From NCBI GenBank assembly GCA_903928895.1, contig CAIYSR010000117.1:32001-89733 (forward strand): a stretch of 57,733 nucleotides of DNA, read 5' to 3'. The notes under the pieces are model-generated. The model was not told the origin of the DNA. It did no database searches and saw only the letters and a list, made by a program, of their open reading frames with translations. The stretch comes from an uncultured Rhodospirillales bacterium. Its GTDB lineage: Bacteria > Pseudomonadota > Alphaproteobacteria > Acetobacterales > Acetobacteraceae. The position numbers and the translations under genes are program-made. The number at the start of each line of letters is the position of its first letter. The first letter of the stretch is position 1. Positions 26,345 to 33,586 of the stretch are shown here, one piece after another.

Positions 26345-26503
26345 TCAGGCGTGGGCGTGATGCGCTGCGGCGGCAGCTTTTTCGCTGGGCTTGTGGGTGG
26401 CCTTGGCCCGCTCGTAAGCGGCCACCTGGACGGCGAGGGTCACGCTGAAGATGATGAAGGCGCCGACCACGACGGCCAAGAAGAGGATTTCCCCCGTATG
26501 CAT
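26345..26503 (-). CDS. 52-residue single-helix membrane protein with His-rich tail
   Basis: A short gene with GGAAGGA ten bases before its ATG. The product opens MHTGEILFLAVVVGAF and has one membrane helix (about 6-28), then a charged, alanine-rich tail ending HHAHA. I do not recognise the family. Small one-helix proteins of this kind serve as accessory subunits of respiratory complexes. A perfect FNR-type box about 65 bases upstream supports a role under low oxygen. The gene is too short for many gene finders but has sound coding structure. Confidence 0.65.
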   Translation of the reverse strand: MHTGEILFLAVVVGAFIIFSVTLAVQVAAYERAKATHKPSEKAAAAAHHAHA

Positions 26504-26565
26504 TTTCTGGTGTTCCTTCCCGTTGCAAACGGCGCAATGGAATCCTCGGCGCTTCGGGCGCTACA

Positions 26566-26579
26566 TTGATATGGATCAA
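26566..26579. promoter_or_regulatory. perfect FNR/FixK-type box
   Basis: TTGATATGGATCAA matches the consensus TTGAT-N4-ATCAA exactly. It lies 63-76 bases upstream of the start of the 52-residue membrane protein gene on the minus strand. A TATAAT (26586-26591) on the plus strand is adjacent. The rest of 26504-26799 shows no gene. Confidence 0.65.
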
Positions 26580-26799
26580 TTGCTATATAATCGTAATAAA
26601 TACCGGGCGATGCTCGTGCCAGCACGCATTGTGCCGGCGGGTGCATCCGTCATGGCCAATGCCAGTTCGGCGACGCCATGCCCACTGTCGGAAAGGCGTA
26701 CACGGGCCGACAAAGTCCGACGACCCGGCCGGCAGCGACGACGCGAGGAGACTCAGATCATGGAACGGGCGGAGCATCGACCCGATTAACCCCAGTATG

Positions 26800-26985
26800 T
26801 GTCCATCCGGAAACAGCGTGAATCTGTGGAATCAACGGTGACTCCTTCTCTGCAGGGCAGATTCGCAGGAGCGCAACGAGGTGGACGACCGAGGACCACG
26901 GCCGCTGTGACTGCACCAGGCAGCGCTATCCGAGCGATCTGACGGACGGGGAGTGGGGCTTGATGAACCGCCTGCTGCAACCCTA
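26800..26985 (+). mobile_element. remnant of the left end of an IS5-type element
   Basis: From TGTCCATCCGGAAACAG onward this stretch is a diverged copy of the element starting at about 57563. It includes the leader and the first 30 or so transposase codons (RYPSDLTDGEWGLM in one frame). The start codon is lost (an extra AG before GTGG) and the reading fuses in frame with recombinase debris. Only the left end survives. Confidence 0.75.
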
Positions 26986-27336
26986 TGAAGCCATCGTGAT
27001 GGAGATCGACGATCCGAAGTTCCGTGAACGCCTGACCGGCGCCAAGGACGCACGGCGCGCCGCACAGGAGAAACTGGAATCGGCCAAAGCCGCCAAATGC
27101 ACGGGAAGCCCTTCCATCACCCCGGCCAGGATCAGAAAACTCGCCGAGGCCATGAATGCCGCCATGCGCAACGCAGAGCCTGCCCTGAGAAAGGCCTACT
27201 TGCGACTCTTCGTCGACAGGATCGTCATCGCTGACAAGGATATAGGTATCACAGGACCAACGGCGGGAATCGAACGGACTGCCGCCCAGCAGGGGCAAGA
27301 CGCCTCGCCTGCCATGGTGCCCAGTTTTGTTCGTGA
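26986..27336 (+). pseudogene. C-terminal fragment of a large serine recombinase
   Basis: The open frame encodes a charged coiled-coil stretch (RLTGAKDARRAAQEKLE) followed by ITPARIRKLAEAMNAAMRN and AYLRLFVDRIVIADKDI. I recognise this as the C-terminus of site-specific recombinases of the large serine type. No N-terminal catalytic domain is present; the frame instead continues from IS5-type transposase codons upstream. It ends at the tRNA-derived repeat at 27337, showing that this site has hosted more than one element. Confidence 0.6.
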
Positions 27337-27384
27337 TTGGTATCCCGTACGAGATTCGAACTCGTGTTACCGCCGTGAGAGGGC
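27337..27384 (+). repeat. distal attachment-site copy (tRNA-Glu 3' half)
   Basis: Begins TTGGTATCCCGTACGAG and is identical over 48 bases to 35542-35589. It has only the 3' half of the tRNA (from position 30), so it is not functional as a tRNA and marks the far end of the island. Confidence 0.92.
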
Positions 27385-27490
27385 CATAGCACGGCCCATA
27401 TCCGGGCACATACGGACGGTGAAAACTATTTTATGCCAATGATATATGGGAAAATCATCACGCTTGAACATGCGCGGACAGATGCGTATT

Positions 27491-27510
27491 CTTGGTAAGG
27501 TTCTTGGTAA
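27491..27510 (+). repeat. integrase arm-type repeat pair, left
   Basis: CTTGGTAA occurs at 27491-27498 and 27503-27510, a 12-nt period, just upstream of the integrase gene. The same pair with the same period is found at 35465-35484 near the other end, the pattern expected for tyrosine-integrase arm sites. Confidence 0.65.
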
Positions 27511-27525
27511 ATATGGAGCGTCCCA

Positions 27526-28884
27526 ATGCCCCGCGCCGTCAACGATGCCCCCCTTACAACCCGTGCCGCGCGTGACCGGCTTGCCGTCCGTCACCAGCCA
27601 TACTGGCGTGCCATCGAAGCAGGTGCCGCGCTGGGCTACCGGAAGGGCACGACGGGCGGGGTGTGGCTTGTCCGGGTTGGCGATCCGACGGCCGGTGGTG
27701 GATACCGGCAGAACACGCTGGGTCGAGCCGACGATGCAGTGACCGCCGACGGGGAGAAGGTTTTGGACTTTCGGCAGGCCGACGCGGCGGCGCGGAACTG
27801 GTTAACCGCGCATAATCGAGTTGCCGCAGGGCTGGAACCCAGAGCCCCAAAGGGGCCTGTGAAGCCCTACTCCGTTGCCGATGCCATGGCCGACTACGTG
27901 GCCGACTACGTCGCGCGGGGCGGCAAGTCAGTCGGGACGACACAGCAAGCGGTGGATGCCCATATTCTCCCTGACCTTGGTGCAGTGGCTGTCGGGCGCC
28001 TGACGCGCGACAAGTTGAAGACTTGGCATCGGGCGCTTGCGACCGCCCCAGCACGGGTTCGGTCGAAAGACGGGGAGACGCGCCACCGGGACGTTGCCAA
28101 TGACCCGGAGGCGCCGCGCCGTCGTCGTGCGACCGCTAACCGCATCCTCACAATCCTGAAGGCTGCTCTGAACCATGCGCGGGCGGAGGGCAAGACGACA
28201 TGCCAGCCCGACGCATGGACCGCCGTCAAGCCGTTCCGCGAGGCCGACAAGGCGCGTGTGCGCTACCTGCTGGATGACGAGATTACACGGCTGGTGAACG
28301 CCTGCCCGCCGGACTTCCGGCAACTGGTGACTGGCGCGCTGCTGACCGGATGCCGCTACGGTGAGTTGTCGGCCATGACGGCGCGTGACTTCGACGCACG
28401 ATCCGGCACCGTCACCATTGGACGCAGCAAGAGCGGCAAGCCCCGCCACGTTGCGTTGACCGACGAGGGGACGCAGTTCTTCAAGCTGGTGTCGGCCGGG
28501 AAGGTGGGGACCGCCCGACTGTTCGAACGCGACAAGCTGGTGAAGCAGGCAACGCGCGATGCCAAGGCCGAGACAACCCGTTCGGGGTGGAGCAAGTCCG
28601 ATCAATTCCGCCTGATACGCGCCGCATGTGTCGCCGCGAAGATTGCCCCGGCTGTCTCGTTCCATGAACTGCGGCACACCTACGGTTCCCGGCTGGCGAT
28701 GCGTGGCGTGGGTATGGGCGTGATAGCGGCCCAACTCGGGCACACCGACACGCGCATGACGGAACGCCACTATGCCCACCTGTCGCCGTCGTACGTGGCC
28801 GACACCGTGCGCCAGTCATTTGGGTCACTGGGGATCGTGACCGGGACGCACGTTACCCCGATGCAACTGCGGGGAGCGGCATGA
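27526..28884 (+). CDS. tyrosine-type site-specific integrase
   Basis: A 452-residue integrase. The catalytic set is complete: R277 (GCRYGE), K302 or K304 (SKSGKPRHV), H380 and R383 (HELRHTYGS), H406 (LGHTDTR) and nucleophile Y416. An N-terminal arm-binding domain (about 10-100) and a core-binding domain (115-240) precede it. Its gene is next to the distal repeat rather than beside the tRNA. It overlaps the next gene by four bases. It should catalyse recombination at the tRNA-Glu(CTC) 3' end. Confidence 0.93.
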   Translation: MPRAVNDAPLTTRAARDRLAVRHQPYWRAIEAGAALGYRKGTTGGVWLVRVGDPTAGGGYRQNTLGRADDAVTADGEKVLDFRQADAAARNWLTAHNRVAAGLEPRAPKGPVKPYSVADAMADYVADYVARGGKSVGTTQQAVDAHILPDLGAVAVGRLTRDKLKTWHRALATAPARVRSKDGETRHRDVANDPEAPRRRRATANRILTILKAALNHARAEGKTTCQPDAWTAVKPFREADKARVRYLLDDEITRLVNACPPDFRQLVTGALLTGCRYGELSAMTARDFDARSGTVTIGRSKSGKPRHVALTDEGTQFFKLVSAGKVGTARLFERDKLVKQATRDAKAETTRSGWSKSDQFRLIRAACVAAKIAPAVSFHELRHTYGSRLAMRGVGMGVIAAQLGHTDTRMTERHYAHLSPSYVADTVRQSFGSLGIVTGTHVTPMQLRGAA

Positions 28885-29402
28885 CGACTTCCTACCGTGA
28901 TCTCTGGATGCAGGGGCCGGAGGTGATCAATCGGATCACCGAGGCGACAGGATGCGATCACGCGCAAGCATTGGTCCGCCTCGTCCATGAATGCAGGGAA
29001 GGCAGTATCGAGGGTCGCGATTTCGGTTCTCGCTCAGAGCAGACGAACTCTTGGGCGGTGCAACGCGGTTTTGTCCCTGCGCCCGACTGGTGGGATGCCT
29101 TACTATCTGACGGTGAAGCTATAAGCGCTTGTGAGTTCCCCCGGGAGGTTGTGTTGCGCCTATGGCCGGTTGCGGCACATACGGGGATCGCCGGCGCGGC
29201 TCAGCCGAAGAACAGCCCCGGGCCACAGCCTAAGAAGCGAGATGCAACCATCCAGGCGATGCTCCGGGATTACGCAGGCGCACCCGATAGGCTTGCCGTT
29301 GAGAAGCAGGTAGTTCTGCGGAACAAATACAAAGTTTCAGCAGAGACTGCGATAAAAGCCCGGATTTCCGCGCTCGAACAACTCCGACCGAACACCGATT
29401 AG
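28881..29402 (+). CDS. unknown protein coupled to the integrase gene
   Basis: A 173-residue soluble protein whose ATG overlaps the integrase stop (ATGA). It has an N-terminal helical part, a central Pro-rich linker (PKNSPGPQPKKRD) and a basic C-terminal segment with a possible DNA-binding helix pair. I recognise no domain. Base composition is slightly lower in GC than the core genome. Coupling to the integrase suggests a function in transfer or maintenance of the island. Confidence 0.6.
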   Translation: MTTSYRDLWMQGPEVINRITEATGCDHAQALVRLVHECREGSIEGRDFGSRSEQTNSWAVQRGFVPAPDWWDALLSDGEAISACEFPREVVLRLWPVAAHTGIAGAAQPKNSPGPQPKKRDATIQAMLRDYAGAPDRLAVEKQVVLRNKYKVSAETAIKARISALEQLRPNTD

Positions 29403-29457
29403 ACTTCGATCGAACGCCGATCACCGAGGAATATCGGCGACGGCGACTTCTGCGGAA

Positions 29458-29492
29458 GGTCTCGTCCGTCCAATCCCGGACGAGGAGAGACC
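29458..29492 (+). promoter_or_regulatory. hairpin enclosing the ribosome site of the excisionase-like gene
   Basis: CGTCCG (29463-29468) pairs with CGGACG (29477-29482), and GGTCTC (29458-29463) can pair with GAGACC (29487-29492) around a bulge. The ribosome site AGGAG (29483-29487) lies in the 3' arm, four bases plus spacer before the ATG at 29496. The structure should hide it. Confidence 0.5.
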
Positions 29493-29495
29493 GAC

Positions 29496-29735
29496 ATGAA
29501 CAGCGCCGTACCCTTCGGCCAGAGCGCGCCGGCTGAACGCCGCGCCCGCCGCCGCCCCGCCCCCGTGGTGCACGCCTACGCCTTCACCATCCCCGACGCG
29601 CAGGCGATGGGCGGCCCCGGCCGAACAAAAATCTATGAACTGGCCAAGGGCGGAAAGCTGAAACTGGTTCGCGTGGCGGGCCGAACCATGGTCGACGGTG
29701 CCAGCCTCCGCGCGCTGCTTGGTATCACGATATAA
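29496..29735 (+). CDS. excisionase/AlpA-like helix-turn-helix protein
   Basis: A 79-residue basic protein. The C-terminal half (about 28-79) has the winged-helix excisionase pattern: a helix recognising GRTKIYELAKGGKLKLVRV and then a short wing, as in MerR-type Xis/AlpA proteins. The N-terminus is Arg/Pro-rich. A strong AGGAG precedes the ATG but is inside a hairpin. Its place near the integrase supports a directionality role. Confidence 0.75.
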   Translation: MNSAVPFGQSAPAERRARRRPAPVVHAYAFTIPDAQAMGGPGRTKIYELAKGGKLKLVRVAGRTMVDGASLRALLGITI

Positions 29736-29852
29736 CGAAACCGCCGGCCCAGCGCATAGCGCGAAGACCGGCGGGGAGGGCTTGGGAAAGTTGCTGGCTA
29801 CACCTGCAATATACCGATTCAACCCCGCCCGTTCAAGCATCGTCGCCCGGCC

Positions 29853-29870
29853 GGTATCCCTGAGGATACC
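29853..29870 (+). promoter_or_regulatory. hairpin covering the ribosome site of the gene at 29874
   Basis: GGTATCC and GGATACC form a perfect 7-bp stem with a CTGA loop, ending three bases before the ATG at 29874. The only ribosome-like site, GAGG, spans the loop and 3' arm. The 5' arm also repeats the GGTATCCC found at the att core. Confidence 0.5.
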
Positions 29871-29873
29871 TTG

Positions 29874-30209
29874 ATGAGCAATTATCCCGAATACATGTTC
29901 CTGGCGCCCAACGGTGCCGACCTGCCGCTTCGCTTCCCCGGCTTCCCGTATCGGCTTGCCCTAGTGCCGAACGAATACAGCCTTGCCGTGCTTCGCGCGT
30001 CCCCGCGCTGCTGGGCGATGTTCCTGATTGAGCCAAGTTGCGCCGCCGAGGTGCTGAACGGCGTGGCGCTGGGCGAGTATCTGACGGGTGGTGTTCCGGT
30101 GGTGCTTCATGCTCGTCGCGCCCGTGATCTGCGCCCGTTCCTGCGTCGCGCCGGGGCGTTCAAACGGCGGGGCTATTCCGCTCAAGTGATGGAAGGGGGT
30201 GCGGCATGA
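29874..30209 (+). CDS. unknown island protein
   Basis: A 111-residue basic protein with no domain I recognise. I use the ATG at 29874; TTG directly before it is possible. It contains hydrophobic patches but no membrane helix, and an Arg-rich C-terminus (RARDLRPFLRRAGAFKRRG). It overlaps the following zinc-finger fragment by four bases, so it belongs to the island's replication operon. Confidence 0.6.
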   Translation: MSNYPEYMFLAPNGADLPLRFPGFPYRLALVPNEYSLAVLRASPRCWAMFLIEPSCAAEVLNGVALGEYLTGGVPVVLHARRARDLRPFLRRAGAFKRRGYSAQVMEGGAA

Positions 30210-30367
30210 AAACCGTACCGGAACTTGCCGAGCGCTTTGACCTCCACACCGTGCAACTTGGCTGCAAGTGGCGCGGGGACTGTCCGGCTTTTGGCTACAG
30301 GGCCGCATCTGTGCCGACGCAAGGCCAGGGCCGTGTGCCGGCCGTTGTTGGGGGGTTCCTGAAATGA
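30206..30367 (+). CDS. short fragment of a zinc-finger primase-type protein
   Basis: A 53-codon frame beginning MKTVPELAERFDL with WRGDCPAFGY. This resembles the N-terminal CHC2-type zinc finger of primases found next to DUF927 or DUF3987 genes, but the second cysteine of the first pair is replaced by Phe and no later zinc pair is present. Starts and ends are four-base overlaps with neighbours, so it is still translated in the operon. Probably a decayed or minimised finger. Confidence 0.5.
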   Translation: MKTVPELAERFDLHTVQLGCKWRGDCPAFGYRAASVPTQGQGRVPAVVGGFLK

Positions 30368-32391
30368 CCGGTAGTGCAATGCCGCCCGACGCCAACAACG
30401 ACGAACTCCCACCCAAGAAAGCCATTTCTATGGGTTCCGGGGGTTCCACGGGTTCCTATACTGGAAAAGGTGCGGATTTCCGTGATTTTTCATCCGTTGA
30501 TACGGGAACCCATGGTGAAGAAGCTAAGGGTTCCACGGGTTGCGCCGCTGACAATCCTGCAACGCCGCTCGCGCCATTGGACGATGCGCCGGCCGATGTC
30601 CCATGGCAAATGCCGAATGGCTTCCGCATGACAGCGAAGGGATTATTCTTCGACCCTAAGCCGACCAAACCGGACACGGAACGCGACCCCTCTTTCGTCT
30701 CTGCGCCGTTCCGCGTCCTGGGAGAAACTCGAAGCGATACGGGCGAGGCATGGGGGCTGCTCCTGTGCTGGCGGGATCGTGAAGGCCGAGCGCATCAATG
30801 GGCAATGCCGCGCCGGCTTATCCATCGGCCGGGTAATGAGATTGCCGAGGAACTCGAAAATGCCGGACTGTCCTGTGGCCCCGATGGCCGGGCGCATGAC
30901 CTGTTGAAGCGGTTCCTTGCCGGCGTTCGTGTGTCCCGACTGCTGCGCTGCGTGACGCGCACGGGCTGGCATCATTCCGGCGGTGCGGCGGTGTTCGTGC
31001 TTCCGGGCGGCGAAGCATTTGGCCGCGGTTCGGCCAATATCATCCTACAAGCTGAGCATGCCGGCGCAGATGCAACATATAGCCTCGCTGGCACGCTAGC
31101 TGGTTGGCAATCCAGTGTGGCGGCGCTGGCCGTGGGCAACGATCGGTTCGTGCTGTTTGTCTCTGCGGCGTTCGCTGGGCCATTGCTGGACGTGCTGGCC
31201 GAGCCGTCCGGCGGGATCAACCTTGTGGGTGGCTCTCGCACTGGAAAAAGCGCGACAGCGGGGGCAGCGGCAAGTGTATGGGGCAAGCCGACCTCTGAGG
31301 CGCAGCTTCGCCAGTGGCGCGGCACCGCGAACGGGTTGGAGGGCACTGCGGCCGATACCTCCGATACGCTACTCATTTTGGATGAGATGGGGCAGGCCGA
31401 CGCGCGTGAGGTGGGTGACGTGGTTTACATGCTTGCCAATGAGGCCGGCAAGCAACGGGCATCCCGCACGGGGGCTGCTCGGCAGCGGCAGACATGGCGC
31501 ACGCTATTCCTCAGTACAGGCGAAGTCACGCTGGCGCAGAAGATGGGCGAGGCCGGCAAGAAAGCGATGGCCGGGTTAGGGGTGCGGTTGCCGGACCTTC
31601 CGGCTGATGCCGGCGCGGGCATGGGGGTATTCCAGGCGTTGCACGGTCGGGCCGGTCCTGCGGAACTGGCCGAGGAATTGCGCGATGCCGGACGGGCTCA
31701 CCATGGGACCGCAGCACGCGCGTTTCTCTCCCGGTTGGCGCACGACCGAGGTACGAACGAGGCCGCGCTCCGGGCCGCGCTGGATGCATTGCGAGCGCGG
31801 TTCTTGGCCGAGTATCTGCCGGCCGGTGCCGCCGGTCAGGTTCGCAGCGTGGCCGGTCGGTTTTCACTGATTGGCGCGGCGGGTGAACTGGCGCGGGAGT
31901 ATGGCGTGCTGCCGTGGCCGGAGGGCGAGGCCATTCGGGCGGCGGGCGCGTGTTTCTCGGCGTGGCTCGATGATCGGGGCGGCGCAGGAACGGGCGAGGA
32001 TGCTGCCGCGCTGGCACAGGTTCGCGCGTTCCTCGAAGCACACGGGGAAAGCCGGTTCACGCCGCTGATTCCGCTAGTGGTCGGCGCCGAGCCTGCTGCA
32101 CCCGAATTGGCGCGGACGGTGAACCGGGCCGGGTTCCGACGGCGCATGGCGGGCGGCGCCGCCGAACGGTGGGAGTATCTGGTGTTGCCTGAGGCTTGGA
32201 AGGCCGAAGTGTGTAAGGGGTTGGACCCCAAGCGGACGGCGAAGCTTCTGGCGGACCGGGGGTGGCTGTTGCGCAGCACGTCCCGCCACCGTGCGGCCAA
32301 CGAGACAATCCCCGGCGAAGGCAAGCGGCGCGTTTACGTCGTGTCCGGCGCAATCCTAGAAGGCGACGGGGGCGACGATGGCGCTAATTGA
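30364..32391 (+). CDS. DUF927 family superfamily-3-like helicase/primase-type protein
   Basis: A 675-residue protein: N-terminal low-complexity GS-rich part (about 20-70, including GSGGSTGS encoded by a DNA repeat), then the DUF927 domain with Walker A GGSRTGKS (289-296) and Walker B LLILDEMG (D340). The family is found in plasmid and phage-like elements, where it acts with a primase in replication. The start at 30364 overlaps the preceding stop. It overlaps the next gene by 14 bases. Likely the island's replication ATPase. Confidence 0.88.
   Translation: MTGSAMPPDANNDELPPKKAISMGSGGSTGSYTGKGADFRDFSSVDTGTHGEEAKGSTGCAADNPATPLAPLDDAPADVPWQMPNGFRMTAKGLFFDPKPTKPDTERDPSFVSAPFRVLGETRSDTGEAWGLLLCWRDREGRAHQWAMPRRLIHRPGNEIAEELENAGLSCGPDGRAHDLLKRFLAGVRVSRLLRCVTRTGWHHSGGAAVFVLPGGEAFGRGSANIILQAEHAGADATYSLAGTLAGWQSSVAALAVGNDRFVLFVSAAFAGPLLDVLAEPSGGINLVGGSRTGKSATAGAAASVWGKPTSEAQLRQWRGTANGLEGTAADTSDTLLILDEMGQADAREVGDVVYMLANEAGKQRASRTGAARQRQTWRTLFLSTGEVTLAQKMGEAGKKAMAGLGVRLPDLPADAGAGMGVFQALHGRAGPAELAEELRDAGRAHHGTAARAFLSRLAHDRGTNEAALRAALDALRARFLAEYLPAGAAGQVRSVAGRFSLIGAAGELAREYGVLPWPEGEAIRAAGACFSAWLDDRGGAGTGEDAAALAQVRAFLEAHGESRFTPLIPLVVGAEPAAPELARTVNRAGFRRRMAGGAAERWEYLVLPEAWKAEVCKGLDPKRTAKLLADRGWLLRSTSRHRAANETIPGEGKRRVYVVSGAILEGDGGDDGAN
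30433..30456 (+). repeat. GGTTCC x3 array, 9-nt period
   Basis: GGTTCC at 30433, 30442 and 30451, exactly nine bases apart, with a further copy at 30529 and a degenerate one at 30538. It lies within the start of the DUF927 gene and encodes GS-x repeats. Its reverse-complement partner is at 32501-32524. Confidence 0.8.
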
Positions 32392-32812
32392 TCTTGTGGC
32401 CCTGGCCGGCCGGTTTCGGCCTGGAACCCCTGGCCCCACAAAAAGGGGTTCCGGGCCGGATGGAGCGAAACCCGAGGCTAACTGCGCCTTTGATAGCGCT
32501 GGAACCCCAAGAACCCCTGGAACCCCTCAATATGGTATTCTTGGGAGCAATGGGGATGATTGGCAGAGCGGCGCGACGGGACCGAACCCTTTCGCCCGCC
32601 TTTCGTTAGCAATGCGGCTGATGCAGGCCGGGGCGGTATTCGTCTTGGATGTGAATGGCGTGCGGGTGACGGGTGAGAAGCCGTTGCCTGCGGACATGTT
32701 GGCGGACCTGGCGGCAAATGAGGCCGAGATGATGCGGCTGCTGCGCGGCGATGACCCGCGCGGATTGTCGGATGAACATTCTGATTATTGTTGGATTCGG
32801 GTAGCCGGGTAG
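32378..32812 (+). CDS. unknown protein with GTP/RTP repeats
   Basis: A 144-residue protein overlapping the DUF927 gene end by 14 bases. The N-terminal third is Gly/Pro/Thr-rich (GTPRTPGTP) because the DNA carries GGAACC repeats. The C-terminal part has a short alpha/beta unit (RLMQAGAVFVLDVNGVRVTG) reminiscent of TubC-like docking modules, only as a shape. Function unknown; may be a small partner of the DUF927 protein. Confidence 0.6.
   Translation: MALIDLVALAGRFRPGTPGPTKRGSGPDGAKPEANCAFDSAGTPRTPGTPQYGILGSNGDDWQSGATGPNPFARLSLAMRLMQAGAVFVLDVNGVRVTGEKPLPADMLADLAANEAEMMRLLRGDDPRGLSDEHSDYCWIRVAG
32501..32524 (-). repeat. GGAACC array, 9-nt period, inverted to the one at 30433
   Basis: GGAACC at 32501, AGAACC at 32510 and GGAACC at 32519. 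Further units are at 32423 (GGAACC) and 32447 (GGTTCC). Together with 30433-30456, these flank the DUF927 gene in opposite orientation. Confidence 0.75.
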
Positions 32813-32902
32813 GATCGGTGCGACACAGTTGATAGGCTATGAGACCCGCGCCCTGCCGGAGTCAACCTGACTGGGCGGCTGCGCTGCTAGAAGGATAACG
32901 AA

Positions 32903-33475
32903 ATGGAACCGGGAGTCCGTGGCGCTATTCGATGGAAGCGGGGTGCCATCCGTCTTTGGGTGGTTCTGTCTGGCATCTGGTGCGTAGGTGTCGTCTCAAT
33001 TATGACGGCAACAACGCCGATTGAATGGCCGTCGCTTGGCGAGGCACATCTGAACCTAGCCCAAGCCCCGGGCAACATGGGGTCAGCGGATACGCCCCCC
33101 CTTTCGGGTGGCAAGCAACCCGCCGCCGCCAAGCGCAAGACTGTGATTCAGTGGGAAGATGCTCCGGACGTGCCGCCGACGCCGGCAACGAAAGCCGACC
33201 CGAAACAGACGGTTGATGAAATCCTCGGCCCTGAAAAGCCGAAAGGCGGCAAATCGACGTTTTCCGTCGATGAGTTTCTTGGCCCGGCGCCGGCGGCAAG
33301 AACGACCACACTTACCCCCGTTGATTACGATCCGTTCACCCAGAAAGGCAGTGTCAAAATGCCTTTCGGGCGTGCCGTCGTTACCGCTCTCGCGATAGCC
33401 GGGGGGCCGCCGCTGTTTGTGCTTCTGATTGGCGTGGCGTTCTCATGGGTGCTGGCTGGATTCAGGCGAGCCTGA
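32903..33475 (+). CDS. membrane protein of unknown function
   Basis: A 190-residue protein with AAGGA before its ATG. Helix 1 spans about residues 16-35 and helix 2 about 158-185; the region between is hydrophilic and Pro/Lys-rich, with two short similar peptides (VDEILGPEKP and VDEFLGPAP). Probably a two-helix inner-membrane protein with a long loop. No family recognised. Island cargo, before the Sel1-like gene. Confidence 0.6.
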   Translation: MEPGVRGAIRWKRGAIRLWVVLSGIWCVGVVSIMTATTPIEWPSLGEAHLNLAQAPGNMGSADTPPLSGGKQPAAAKRKTVIQWEDAPDVPPTPATKADPKQTVDEILGPEKPKGGKSTFSVDEFLGPAPAARTTTLTPVDYDPFTQKGSVKMPFGRAVVTALAIAGGPPLFVLLIGVAFSWVLAGFRRA

Positions 33476-33586
33476 CGGGGTAGGAACTAGATGCAAGAGT
33501 GGGCGCATTAAGCGTATTTGCGATGTGCAGCGCTTCCTTGGCCCCACCGGCGAAAAATCGGGCGAGGAACTTGGGTTAATGGGCAA

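Noticed and set aside
27339-27442. Extension of the recombinase fragment into a peptide containing RDSNSCYRRER
   Set aside because: This is translation of the tRNA-derived att repeat, not protein-coding sequence.
29741-29774. CCGCCGG/CCGGCGG hairpin after the excisionase-like gene as a terminator
   Set aside because: The stem is real but there is no T-run and nothing else supports termination.
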